Shown here piece by piece: positions 52,471 to 62,803 of a DNA stretch of 64,000 nt. Each line of letters opens with the position of its first letter. The stretch's first letter is position 1. A program made the position numbers and the translations under genes. Source of the stretch: Saprolegnia diclina VS20 (taxonomy: Eukaryota > Oomycota > Saprolegniomycetes > Saprolegniales > Saprolegniaceae); NCBI RefSeq assembly GCF_000281045.1, contig NW_008246135.1, positions 96,680 through 160,679 of the forward strand, in the 5' to 3' direction. The notes under the pieces are model-generated. The model saw only the letters and a list, made by a program, of their open reading frames with translations, ran no database searches and was not told the DNA's origin.

Positions 52471-55400
52471 TGAACTACGGAGCCCGGATGCGGAAAGAGG
52501 TCGGCCGCAATTAGGTACAAGTCGTCGTCGGACAGCGGCGCCTGCAGACTGCGTAGCGCCGCCATGACTGCATCTTCCCCTACGCAGGATACCACACCAA
52601 CAGTCAATGAAGAGGATTGATCGATCGTCCAAGCGTACGCAGATAGCCACTGCCGTCACTGTCGAGCGCGACGAGGGCTTGCCGGAGACTGTACTTGGCG
52701 CCATCGAGTGCGGTCGTGAGGAGCGTCCGCACCGCCGGGTCCATCGCTGTCACGTTGGTGGCCGTTGTCGCGTGCTGTCGGAACTTGGCTTTGGCCCGCT
52801 CCACAATGGCGTGGGACCGCGCCTGCGTCGCGTCGGCGGCGCGTTGGGCTTTGGAGAGGCCGCTTCCCACGCCCATGGCCGTCGTCGTGTAGAGCGCCGC
52901 GCGCATCTCGGGTGTCAATACATTGGCCGCACGGGGTGTCGATGCAACTGACGAGGCGGTCGACGAGGGCGACTTGGTCGCCGCGCAGGACGTCGAGGCC
53001 CGCTCCGTGAGCGCCTGCGCCACCTGCGCGTGCATGTGTTGGCTCGTGGTTTGGAACCGCCCCGACAGTAGCGACCCGATCTCGGTCGGTGTCATCCGCG
53101 AGGTGTTGGCGCGCGCCGACGTCGGACGTGACGAGTGCCGTGACGCAGGCGACGCGATCGACGAAGCGGCTACTGAGAGTGACTGGTGCGACGAGCCTGC
53201 GGTCGTCGCCAAGGAGACGGAGCGCAAAGACGCTGTGACGGCTGGTTCGTGGTCGGAGTCGCGCTCCGGTGCATCGTTGGCAGGTAGCGGAACGACGCCA
53301 AAGCGCGCCGTGTCGAGCTGCGAGCGATAGGTCGGGATGTACAAGGGACCTCGCTCGTCGATTAGAGTCGGTTGGGGCGGCAGCCGGGGCACGCTCTCGT
53401 CCTTCTCGGTAGTCTCATCACATTCGAGGTCGTTGTTGTTGCCATGGCTCCAGTCGCAGTCGTACACATCGTCAAAGAACGGGTGGTAGTCGACAAAGCC
53501 GTCGACCGACATGTACGACGCCCAGAGTCCGTCGGGCGCCGACAGCGCGTAAAACGCGAGGAGACGCTCGAGCAGTCGTACCGACGCATGCCCCGACGCC
53601 TCCGTGTCGAGGCGGGCGATCGATAAGCGGAGGTCGGCCGGAATCTAACACACAGTCCATGCACCGTGTGCAACAAAGTTGGTTGTACCTGCCGCAGTTG
53701 GCTCCAGAACGAGCCGTCGCTGGGTGTCGCCGCCGCCGACGCGCGCACGACGGCATCGCAAAACTCGGCAGCCGTTGTTGTTGGTTGCACAAAGCGCCGG
53801 GCGAGCGTGAGCCACGCATGCGGGTGGAGTTGTTGGTCGAGATGCAGTCGGCGTCGGAGCACGCCGTTCATGCCGTCGACACCGAGACAGCCGCGACTTT
53901 CCGCGTTGCAGACGCGCCGCAGGTTGGTGCCGCGCTCGTGCAAGACCGACGCCACTGTGGCGAGCACGCGATCAATGTCGGCGTGCTCAAAGACGTCCGG
54001 GTGCGCCTCGCAGTACGCCAGCGTTTGTTCATCGGCCTCGACGAGCCGGAACGGTTGCTTGGGTGTTAGTGCGAACGTCAGCGTTGCGCCAACGCAGCAG
54101 TCGGACGGCCTCAAGTACCGTGCTGCGCCACCGTGCGTGAGCACCTTGTATGCCCCGCGATCGAGGAATTTCCCGCCGCGGAGCCCCGAGTTGGGTACCG
54201 TTGGCTCGAAGATCGCTAGCGTCTCGTCGGCGAGGTGCAATGTCAGCACAAACGACCGTGCGGCTTGCGCTGGCGGTAGCTCGGGGGTTGGAGCAAAGAC
54301 GGCTCGAAAGCGCAGGCACTGCGTGGTGGCCCGGCGGTCAGGCTTCTTGGCCTTTTCGCGCACCAGATGCTGGAGAAGCGACCCATTGTTGTCGTCTTCG
54401 TCGCCGTTGGGTGTATCGTTCGAGCGTTGGTTGCTACTGGGCGTGGCGGTCTCGGACGGCTCTTGCGTGATGCCATGCTGCGTGAGGTAGTACTGCCGCG
54501 TAAACGCGTCGCAGTCGTCGAGATGAAAGACGCGGCCAAAGACGAAGATCTCGTTGCCGCAGCGCAAGTCCAATGGCCGCACATGTCGCGTCTCGTCCTC
54601 TATCGGCAGGGACCTAGCCACCGTTCAAGGCATTGCAATGTAGCGTTGGTGGCATGCACATGACGTACCGCCGTGAGAGAAGCACAGCGAACGACTGGCC
54701 GCTGCCACGCCTATCCCGCGCCGCCCGGGCCTCGCGCACTTCGACCGTGTCGTCGGCGAGGAAGTAGTGGAGCGTGAAGCGGCGCGTCTCGGGGTACAAC
54801 GGATGCGGGTCTTCCCACGAGCAATAGAAGCGAAGCACGTGCGTGCTGTACTGCATAAACTGCTGCACTTTGGCGGCTGCCTTCTTCTTCTCTGCTGGCT
54901 GTGGCGGCTGCTTGATCGCTGCAATCTCGCTGTAGGCAGAGGCCGACGGCGTGTCGGGGTACGGCAGCGCCATTGGCTGGGGCCGCTGCAGTACGTTGGC
55001 GTAATACTCGCGCGTCGTCGCGTCGCAGTCGACGAGTTTGCACGTGTGGCCTTTGAGTCGCATCGTTTGACCAAGGGCAAAGTCGGACGGCGTGAACGGC
55101 ATGCCGGTCGGCGACAGCAGTGCTGATCGCGCGAGGAAGCGTCCTTGCGCGAGGCCGCTGTTGGCGACGCGCGGCTCGGTCGCTTCAATGGACGCGTCCG
55201 AGAGGTAGTAGAGCAGCACGAGCCGGCGCACGCGCGACGGGCCCGACGGCGCCTCGAGCGACAGCGGCGCGTAGTGCGACGGCTCTTCAAAGTAGCAGTA
55301 AAACCGCAGCACTTGGCGATCGTTCGTGACCCACGTTGGCAGTGACGGCGTGCTATAATAGCGGGAGCTTGGCTCGGAAAAGGACGCCTTGGGCTCGGGC

Positions 55401-55588
55401 GGTGGGTCCTCTCGCGGCGGCGGCGGCCCGTCGCGCCGCATCGCTGGCACGACGTCCTCATTGCCTGCCAGGATGCGCGCCATGGCGTGGCTCTTCCGGT
55501 GGTGCGCTTTGGTGATCTGCGCATGATGCAGCGTACGCAGACCCGGAATCATGTGTGGAAGCCCACTGCTGCCATCGGGCGTCGCCAT
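52392..55588 (-). CDS. EFHC1/2-like protein: three DM10 domains and an EF-hand
   Basis: An axonemal microtubule-inner-protein family (EFHC1/Rib72), expected in zoospore flagella. The start MATPDGSSGLPHMIPGLRTL is at 55588 and is similar to the GLPFLPG opening of EFHC1. DM10 domain 1 contains DRQVLRFYCYFEEPSHYAPL, EATEPRVANSGLAQGRFLA and REYYANVLQRPQP. DM10 domain 2 contains STHVLRFYCSWEDPHPLYPE, HYFLADDTVEVREAR, then across an intron CGNEIFVFGRVFHLDDCDAF. DM10 domain 3 contains CLRFRAVFAPTPELPPAQAA, EPTVPNSGLRGGKFLDRGAY. A long Ser/Thr-rich linker then leads to an EF-hand loop DSDGSGYL and FPHPGSVVHYKALLDELFG. The stop is at 52392. Introns lie near 52550-52613, 53515-53650 and 54620-54670. 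EFHC1 is normally 640-750 aa; this one is about 950 because of the linker. Confidence 0.88.
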
Positions 55589-55907
55589 CGGGCGCGATCC
55601 AAAGGTGTCAAGGTGGCATCTGCCACGTCGACAATAGGCGGCATCTGCCACGTCAACAAAAGACGGCACCTGCCACGGTGTAAAAGTGGCATATGCCGCC
55701 CGACACATAGACGAGCACCGACTAACGGATCTTCAACGGGCGCGCCTTTTTTAAACAGGCAAAAATAGCTGCAATATCCCAGAGGCGCAGCTAGTCCCGC
55801 GCTGCGAGCTCGCGACACGAGGAGAAACCACGACGTCCGTTCACCCGGTAGCCCTCGGCAGCGACGGGCCGGCGCCACATCACCTGGCGTCAACAACGAC
55901 GACCAGT
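55589..55907. promoter_or_regulatory. Divergent promoter of EFHC-like and Ca2+-ATPase genes
   Basis: 320 bp between two divergent starts. It contains the four-unit palindrome array described separately at 55615-55697 and an AT-rich TTTTTTAAACAGGCAAAAAT at about 55747. Confidence 0.5.
55615..55697. repeat. Four phased GGCANNTGCC palindromes (E-box-like array)
   Basis: Units: GGCATCTGCC at 55615-55624, GGCATCTGCC at 55640-55649, GGCACCTGCC at 55665-55674 and GGCATATGCC at 55688-55697. Start-to-start spacing is 25, 25 and 23 bp. Each has a CANNTG core inside GGC/GCC arms. The stretches between units are also similar (CACGTCGACAATAG versus CACGTCAACAAAAG), so the array arose by local duplication. 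Confidence 0.75.
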
Positions 55908-58900
55908 ATGACCAAGGTGGCGCCGGCGCGGAGTGTCTTTGGTATCACCAAAGACGGTCTGCGCAACATCAACGTCGACCAGATGATGGAGGCCAATGTC
56001 AAGGCGTTAGCAGACCTCGGTGGCCTTGACGGCCTCGCCAAGAAGCTCTGCGTCGATCTGCACATGGGCCTCTCGAGCAACGAAGCCTCGCAGGGCTTTC
56101 TCGATCGGCGCAGCGCGTTTGGCATGAACGCCTTTGAAGACGCACCGTCCAAGTCGTTCATCACACTCTTCCTCGAGACGCTCAAGGACACGACGATCCT
56201 TGTGCTCATTGCCGCGTCGGTCGCATCGACCATCACCGGGTCGATCGAAGACCCGAAGAAAGGCTGGACCGAAGGCGTCACCATCATGATTGCGGTCCTC
56301 CTTGTCGGCCTCGTGAGTGCTACGTCCAACTATACAAAAGAAAAGCAATTCCGCGCGCTGAGCGCCAAGAACGACGAATTCAACGTCAAGGTGCGACGAC
56401 ACCTTGTCCACATTTGTGTAGCAAGATAGCATGTAGGTGCTGCGCGATGGTCAGTACGACGCGGTGCTCGTCACTGAGATCAACGTGGGCGACATCATCG
56501 TGCTCGAAAATGGCGACCGGATTCCTGGCGACGCCGTCCTTGTCCGCGGCCAAGACGTCAAGTGCAACGAGTCGAGCTTGACGGGCGAGCCCGACGATGT
56601 CAAGAAGAATGCTTCGTCTGATCCGTTCTTACTCTCGGGCTGCTTGATCTCGGCCGGGCGCTGCGAGGCCGTCGTGACCGCGATCGGTCTCGAGTCGCGC
56701 TGGGGCCGCATCAAATCCAAGCTCGTCCGCGAAGAGCGACCGACGCCGCTCATGGAGAAGCTGGAGGACATGGTCAAGATCATCGGGTACGGTGGTATCT
56801 TCTTTTCCGTCGCCACCATGGCCGTGACCATCCTCATGTACACCTTTTCCACCAATCGCACGGGTACATTTCGATCAATTTATCAATGTATCCACTTTGC
56901 AACGGACTCAGCCATGTCTCTAGTGGGCTGGACCGACATCATCATCCACACGTTCATCATTGGCGTGACCATCATCGTTGTCGCGATCCCCGAGGGGCTT
57001 CCGCTGGCCGTGACCATCTCGCTGTCGTACTCGACCAAGAAGATGCTACTGGACCACAATCTCATTCGGGTCCTCGCGGCGTGTGAGACGATGGGCAACG
57101 TCACGAGCATTTGCAGCGACAAGACGGGCACGTTGACTGAGAACCGCATGACGGTCGTGTCCCTCTGGGTCAGTGGTCGACGGTACGACGCCCCGCTTGA
57201 CGCTATCGAGCTCGATGCCAAGTTTCTCGACGAGCTCAGCATCAACATTTGCGTCAACTCGACGGCCGAGCTCACGAATCACGGCACGACGGTCCAAGGC
57301 AATAAGACCGAAGGCGCGCTCTTGCTCTGGCTTCAGTCGCGCAAACTTGCATATGCAACCGTGCGCGCGACGCACTTTCAGCCGGGCGACCGCATGTTTT
57401 CATTCTCGTCCGAGCGCAAAACCATGACAACCATTGTCCGACGCGCGAACGGCACCTTCCGCCTCTTTAGCAAGGTACGTCGAGCAGCCCAAACACTGAG
57501 AAGACGAGGTCGGCGCGACTAGGGCGCGGCGGAAATCGTGCTCCAGCGCTGCAGCACCATGCTCACGTTCCAGCGCACCGAGGTGCCGCTGTCGCCGTCG
57601 ACGCTCCAGGACATCAACAACGTCATTGTCGAGATGGCCGACCGCGCGCTGCGCACGATCTGCGTCGCGTACCGAGACTACACGGAGGCGGAGCTCCCGG
57701 CCGACCTCTCGACGCTCAATGAGCCGCCGGAAGCGAATATGGTGTGTGTTGCAATCTTTGGCATCATGGATCCGCTGCGCCCCGACGTCACCGAGAGCGT
57801 CGCGGCCTGTCGACGCGCCGGCATCACTGTGCGCATGGTGACCGGCGACAACATCCACACCGCCAAAGCGATCGCGCAACAGTGCGGTATTTTGACAAAA
57901 GACGGGGTTGCGCTCGAAGGGCCCGTGTTTCGAACCATGCCGATCGACCAGTTGACGCCGCTCTTGCCGCGGCTTCAAGTGCTCGCGCGGTCGTCGCCCG
58001 ACGACAAGTACAAGCTCGTCAACCTACTGCGCGACCGCAACGAGATTGTCGGGGTCACGGGCGACGGCACGAACGACGCGCCGGCGCTCCGGGCCGCCGA
58101 TGTCGGGCTCGCCATGGGCATTGCTGGCACGGACCTCGCCAAAGAAGCTTCGGGTACGCTGATATACGAAGCTCTGTTGCAAAGTGTGATATGTTACAAT
58201 AGACATAATCATTATGGACGACAAGTTTTCGTCCATCAAAAAGTCGGTGCTCTGGGGCCGGTGCGTCTACGACAACATCCGCAAGTTTATCCAGTTTCAG
58301 CTCACCGTCAACATTGTACCCCGTCGCAGCAAGGATGGAGAGATCGAATAAAGTACTGTGCTGTAGGTGGCGCTGACGCTGACGCTTCTGAGTGCGATTG
58401 CGGGCTTGGACCCGCCCTTGAACGCTGTCATGATGCTCTGGGTCAACCTCATCATGGACACGATGGGTGCGCTGGCGCTCGGCACCGAGACGCCGAAGGA
58501 CGACCTTCTCTTCCGCCGACCGTACCGCAAAGACGCGTCGATTGTAAGTCGCATCATGATCAAGAACATTCTCGTGCAAAGCGCGTTCCAGGTACTTTGA
58601 TTTCTTGAGCTTTGCGTTCATTGAGCTATTTTTGTTGGTAGCTCATTTTGCTCCTCTTGTTGCTCTTTTACGGGGCGACGATGGTCGGTGTGCATCCGAG
58701 CGGCCACTGTCTTGCGACGACGTTTTCGCTGAAATCGAATCTCAACGTGACGTTACCACCCGATTGCGTCACGATGACAGACCACCCGTGTCCGCACTTG
58801 CACTGCTCGCTCTACACGACAACGACGCCCTTGGACGACGTGCCGCTCGCGTGCGTCGACGCTGTGTGCACGCGCGTCGACTTTTCGCTCAACACGTTCA

Positions 58901-59288
58901 TCTTCAACGTGTTTGTGTTTTGCCAAGTGTTTAACGAGATCAACGCGCGCAACGTCTCGAACGACTGGAACGTCTTCAAGGACCTCGCGACCAACGGCGT
59001 CTTTGGCAGCATCCTCGTCGCGACCGTGCTCGTCCAGATCTTATTCGTGCAAGTGGGCGGCGACTTTACCAAAACGACGGCGCTCGATGCGAGCCATTGG
59101 GTCTACTCGATTCTACTCGGGTCGCTTTCGCTGCCGCTAGGTCCGTCACGCCGAATCTTTCAAAGTCGTATACCGTTCGCGTAGGGATCGCGATGCGCTT
59201 TATACCAGTGTACGAAGACGAATCGTCCTTTGCCAACCCCAACAACCTCGACGTCCACGCCACGAACGACACAGCGTGCGAGACTTAG
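55908..59288 (+). CDS. P2B-type (plasma-membrane-type) Ca2+-transporting ATPase
   Basis: It exports Ca2+ from the cytosol using ATP. It starts [20 protein letters not shown] and lacks a long N-terminal extension. The actuator domain has [17 protein letters not shown]4 has [20 protein letters not shown] with the PEGL Ca2+ site. The phosphorylation site is [13 protein letters not shown]. The nucleotide domain has [12 protein letters not shown], the hinge has [33 protein letters not shown] and [22 protein letters not shown]5-TM6 include [20 protein letters not shown]. After TM10 the tail is only about 37 residues ([20 protein letters not shown] ...). There is no room for the calmodulin-binding autoinhibitor of animal PMCAs. 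About nine short introns, some frame-neutral. Roughly 1,000 aa. Confidence 0.92.
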
Positions 59289-59340
59289 TTAATACACATG
59301 GATTATTTTGATAAATCCTCGACGTGATCGACGACACCCG

Positions 59341-62011
59341 CTAGCCCGACCGTCCAAACCCTTTGCTCGTCGTCTCAGCAACATAAAAAAGGAGGTAGCC
59401 CGTTTCAGCCCCCGGGCCTGTGAGCACTGCGGCCTGGTCGACCTAGAGACAGCGTGAAGTTGAGTACGACCCATGCGGGTGGCCGACCTCGGTGACAAGC
59501 GCGTCGTTGTAGCGCGTCCACTTTGTACTCTGGTTGTGCACGTCGGTGATGTAGTGGCCCTCGCCCGCCGTGCGCCCGAGGTGTCGGACGATGCTCTAAT
59601 TCCCAGCGATGTCTATCGATGGGAAGGACAATCTGTTGCCTACCTTGAGCCGATAGGTCGGAGTCCTTTTGGCGTCCGATGCCTGGAACGCACTCAAGTC
59701 GACCGAGGTGGGCGCGACGACGACGTCATTGCGCTTGACGAGTGTCATACTCGCCGTACTGATCTCAAACCGCTTGAGATGCAGCACGAGGATCGGTGGC
59801 GCGTGCGTGATCGTTGCATTCACCGTGGCCGAGGACCCGTGCTCGCACTTTTCACACTTGAGGTCGACCGTGTGTGTTTGGAAATGCTAGTCCAGGCTAC
59901 TAAAACCAAGAAATCCAATGAAACTACGTACGGTCGTCAAGAGCTGGGGCACGTCCAACGCGGGGGCGGGCGGCTCGGGCGGTGCGTCGTCCCACGCGAA
60001 AAAGTCGCACTGCGGGAACTGGTTGCACTTGATGAACGGACGCCCTTTGTTCGTGCCGTCCTTCTTGGTAATCAAGCGCTTGACGGGCTTTTGGCACTTG
60101 CACAAGGGCGCTGGCTTACGCGGCGCTACCGCTGGAAAGTCCAGTGAGAGCTCCCGGAACGTTTCCTGAACGTGCCGACGGTACGCGCACGAAGCGCACG
60201 TGAGGGTCTGCGTGACCGTGGTGCGAAAATACGTCGTAGTCGGCAAGAGCGCTTCCACGTCGGTCGGTGACAACGTTGGATGAGCGGCCATCGCCGTGTC
60301 GTCCCCAAAGTACTGGTGCAGTGACTGCTTGCTCGCCTTCTTCTCGGCCGCGTCCTGCGAAAGAACGTCCAGTTGCGACTGCACGACGCCCTTCATGTCG
60401 GCCTCGAGCTCGTTGAGAACGTTCATGAGGAATTCGTGGGCATCTTGCTGGGCGTTGCTACCGCGAGCATGAGATACATCGGTGGCACGTAGATCGTACT
60501 TGGCAAAGGCTTGCGCGCGCTTGCCGACAACCGCCTTCATCGGACTCGGGTCCAAGTGCGCCGACTGCACGTGGCCCTTGATCATCGTCTTGAAGACGAG
60601 ATAGAAGTCATAGGCGTCCTTGACTGCCTTGACCTGCCAATGGCCTTTGGGCAGCGGCACCTTGGTCAATGATGTGACCCACGCATCGTCACGGAGCGTC
60701 GACACAAAGGCCTGCAGCGACAAGAGCGCTTGCAGCACAGCATTCATATAGCACGTGTTGCCGAGGTTCACGAGTCCTTGCTGGCTCTTGGCCACGGGAT
60801 TGGCCGCCGCCGCTTGGCGCTTGGCACTACATGTTTGCTCGTTGCGATGGCACTTTTCACAGAGAGCGTAGAGCGTACCCGAGGAGGAGCTCGGAGAAAC
60901 CATCTTTGGCCACCGGCTTCTTCTCCGTGACTTTGTCGACGTCGTCGTCGTCATCGAGTACTTCGATCGGATTGGTCGCGTTGGTCTTGGTCTTGGTCTC
61001 GATGACCGGCGGCAGGTCCTTGGTGCTGGGTGTCGGAGACGCCTTGGGCGTTGTAGCGACGAGAGGCGACTCGGCGCGTTTGCTCGGGGTTGTCATCGTG
61101 GGATGGGACGGCGCCGCGTCAAGGTTGAGCTTGGGCGGTAGCCGGCGCACGGGGCTTGCTTTTGTCGGTGGCGGTGGCGGCGACGACAGGTCCATGAGCA
61201 GCTTTGTTGGGATGAGCCTCGTCTTGCCTTTGGGCGAGTAGAGCATCGCATCGAGCTCGCGCATGCGGTCGCCCATAGGACGCACCTTGCGCACGGGCGA
61301 CGGCGAGTCCAAGCCACCACGCATCTCGTCGTCGTCGTCGTCGTCGTCAAAGGTCTTGGCGCGGGTCGGCGTCGGGTGCGCGGCGCTCGGGCTCAGCCAT
61401 CGCTTCTGCGCCGTGTTTTTTCCAAACGGCGACCGGAACGGCGATTTGGTCGTCGAGTAGTCGGGCTGCTTGCGCGGCGACGACGGCGACAGCGACAGGC
61501 GAGGATGCACCCGGCTCGGCGACTGCTGCAGAATCGACGGGACCTTCTTGCGCACGGGGCTGCCAAACGACAGCATGGGCTCATCTTTCTTGATCGTCGC
61601 AGGAATCGCGCTGGGCGGTGGCGGCGGCGGCTCGTCGACGACCGGCGGCTCTTCTTTGTGCGCCACGAGCTTCTTCCGGAATGCCAGCCGCATCTTCATC
61701 GTCGGCTTGGCGAGGTCGTCGATCGTCTTGGTCAGCGCAGCGTGGAAGCCTCGGCCCGATGACGACTTCCACAGCGCCTTCTTCATCTGGAACTTCATGA
61801 CGTGCTTCTTCTTGTCGGCGACCGATACCTCGACGACCGGGCCGCCTGTGGTTGTCGCCTCGACGGTCGCATGCTGCAGCCAGATGAAGGCCTCGCCGCT
61901 GCGGAGCCGCGCGTTCCCAGTCTCGACCGAGATCTCGACCCATGCTTCCGCGGGGCGGCCGTCGACGACGACCGGCGACGTGCAATCGGCCCGCTGCTGC
62001 GTCGGTGCCAT
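59341..62011 (-). CDS. USP37-like ubiquitin-specific protease with inserted GRF zinc finger
   Basis: A cysteine deubiquitinase. Exon 1 starts MAPTQQRADCTSPVVVDGRP at 62011. It encodes a PH-like N-terminal domain (AWVEISVETGNARLRSGEAF ... KKALWKSSSGRGFHAALTKT) as in USP37/26/29, then a Ser/Pro-rich linker with a poly-Asp run. A 50-nt intron (about 60834-60883) joins it in phase to the catalytic exon: Cys box GLVNLGNTCYMNAVLQALLS, then SNAQQDAHEFLMNVLNELEA. A GRF-type zinc finger lies inside the USP fold (about 59965-60100: CKCQKP, then NKGRPFIKCNQFPQCDFFAW). After it come PILVLHLKRFEISTASMTLV, the His box GEGHYITDVHNQSTKWTRYN and DALVTEVDQAAVLTGP, and stop at 59341. The single-gene model depends on the 60834-60883 intron. 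Confidence 0.85.
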
Positions 62012-62522
62012 CGCGAATGAATATCCGCGGCCGCTTGGTTTTATTTCAACATTTTATTCGGCATACAAAACCGAGGTGAAACAAAAGAATCGAATTAAAT
62101 TGCGCCGGGCCTTTGGCGGGAAATCGCAGAGCCACAGGTACGCGAGCAGGACGCCGAGGACGACGGGGCCATGGCAGCCATGGACGATGGACGGGCGCTC
62201 GACGAGGGGGCGACGATGCATGCGACCGATGGATCCGGCCGAGGACATGGGAGGAATGCGACGAAGGCTGGCGAAGATGGATCCGGAGATAAGGGCAGTG
62301 AGGCCAAGGAGAGGCAACGGAGCTCACGATGATGGCCCGCAACCAAGAGATCGACGCCCGAGGTACGCGGTGCGAAGACGGGAGGACGACGAGAAAGCTT
62401 CGACATGGAGGATGCGAGCGCGAATGGGGGCAGCTCATGCACCGGTATGAGTGTACCTGGACGATCCTCTCCATCGTCGCGTCTATGGCGAGGAAGAGCT
62501 CTCTCATGACAGTAGGTAGCCC
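62012..62522. other. Intergenic region upstream of USP37-like gene
   Basis: It contains the weakly supported small membrane-protein frame listed separately. Otherwise no gene is seen. Confidence 0.35.
62054..62317 (-). CDS. Possible small two-TM protein, fragmentary model
   Basis: A minus-strand frame of about 87 codons with two hydrophobic stretches: LLGLTALISGSIFASLRRIP near the start and HGPVVLGVLLAYLWLCDFPP near the end, followed by KARRNLIRFF. No clear ATG opens it (the frame starts on TTG), so a small upstream exon joined by an intron would be needed. The length and the basic residues after each hydrophobic run would suit a small mitochondrial or ER membrane protein, but I recognise no family. 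It could equally be noncoding. Confidence 0.25.
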   Translation of the reverse strand: MPLLGLTALISGSIFASLRRIPPMSSAGSIGRMHRRPLVERPSIVHGCHGPVVLGVLLAYLWLCDFPPKARRNLIRFFCFTSVLYAE

Positions 62523-62716
62523 GAGATGGCGGCGACTCGGCGACGTCGATCGCACATGCATCTCGACGAACTGAGCATCCAGCCCCGGATGCCAGCCCCT
62601 CTACTGTAGAGGGGCTGGATGCTCGGTTCGTCGAGATGCATGTGCTTCCTGCAACGACCTTGATGAAGCCTCTGACATGGTACCTGCGATCGACGTCGCC
62701 GAGTCGCCGCCATCTC
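62523..62716. repeat. Nested inverted repeat (fold-back element)
   Basis: The outer arms are 32 bp and perfectly complementary: 62523-62554 (starts GAGATGGCGGCGACTCGG) and 62685-62716. The inner hairpin has arms 62553-62604 and 62606-62644, meeting at CTAC-T-GTAG with essentially no loop. The inner left arm carries an extra 14 bp (a local duplication of CCGGATGCCAGCCC) and one mismatch (CTGAGC versus CCGAGC). A 40-bp unpaired segment (62645-62684) separates the two stems on the right. No coding potential. Possible natures are a MITE-like fold-back element, a foldback RNA locus or a replication-slippage product. Confidence 0.8.
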
Positions 62717-62803
62717 TGTACCGCATGCTCCTGCCATCGCATGCTTCCCATGCCCTTTCAAGACCTCATCATGCTCCACCGTGAATGACATATTGGTAGG
62801 TTA
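62717..62803. other. 3' flank of Cu+-ATPase gene
   Basis: Short intergenic stretch between the fold-back element and the ATPase stop; nothing recognised. Confidence 0.4.

Noticed and set aside
55615..55697. CRISPR-like array
   Set aside because: Only four 10-bp palindromic units with similar, not unique, spacers, in a nuclear promoter.
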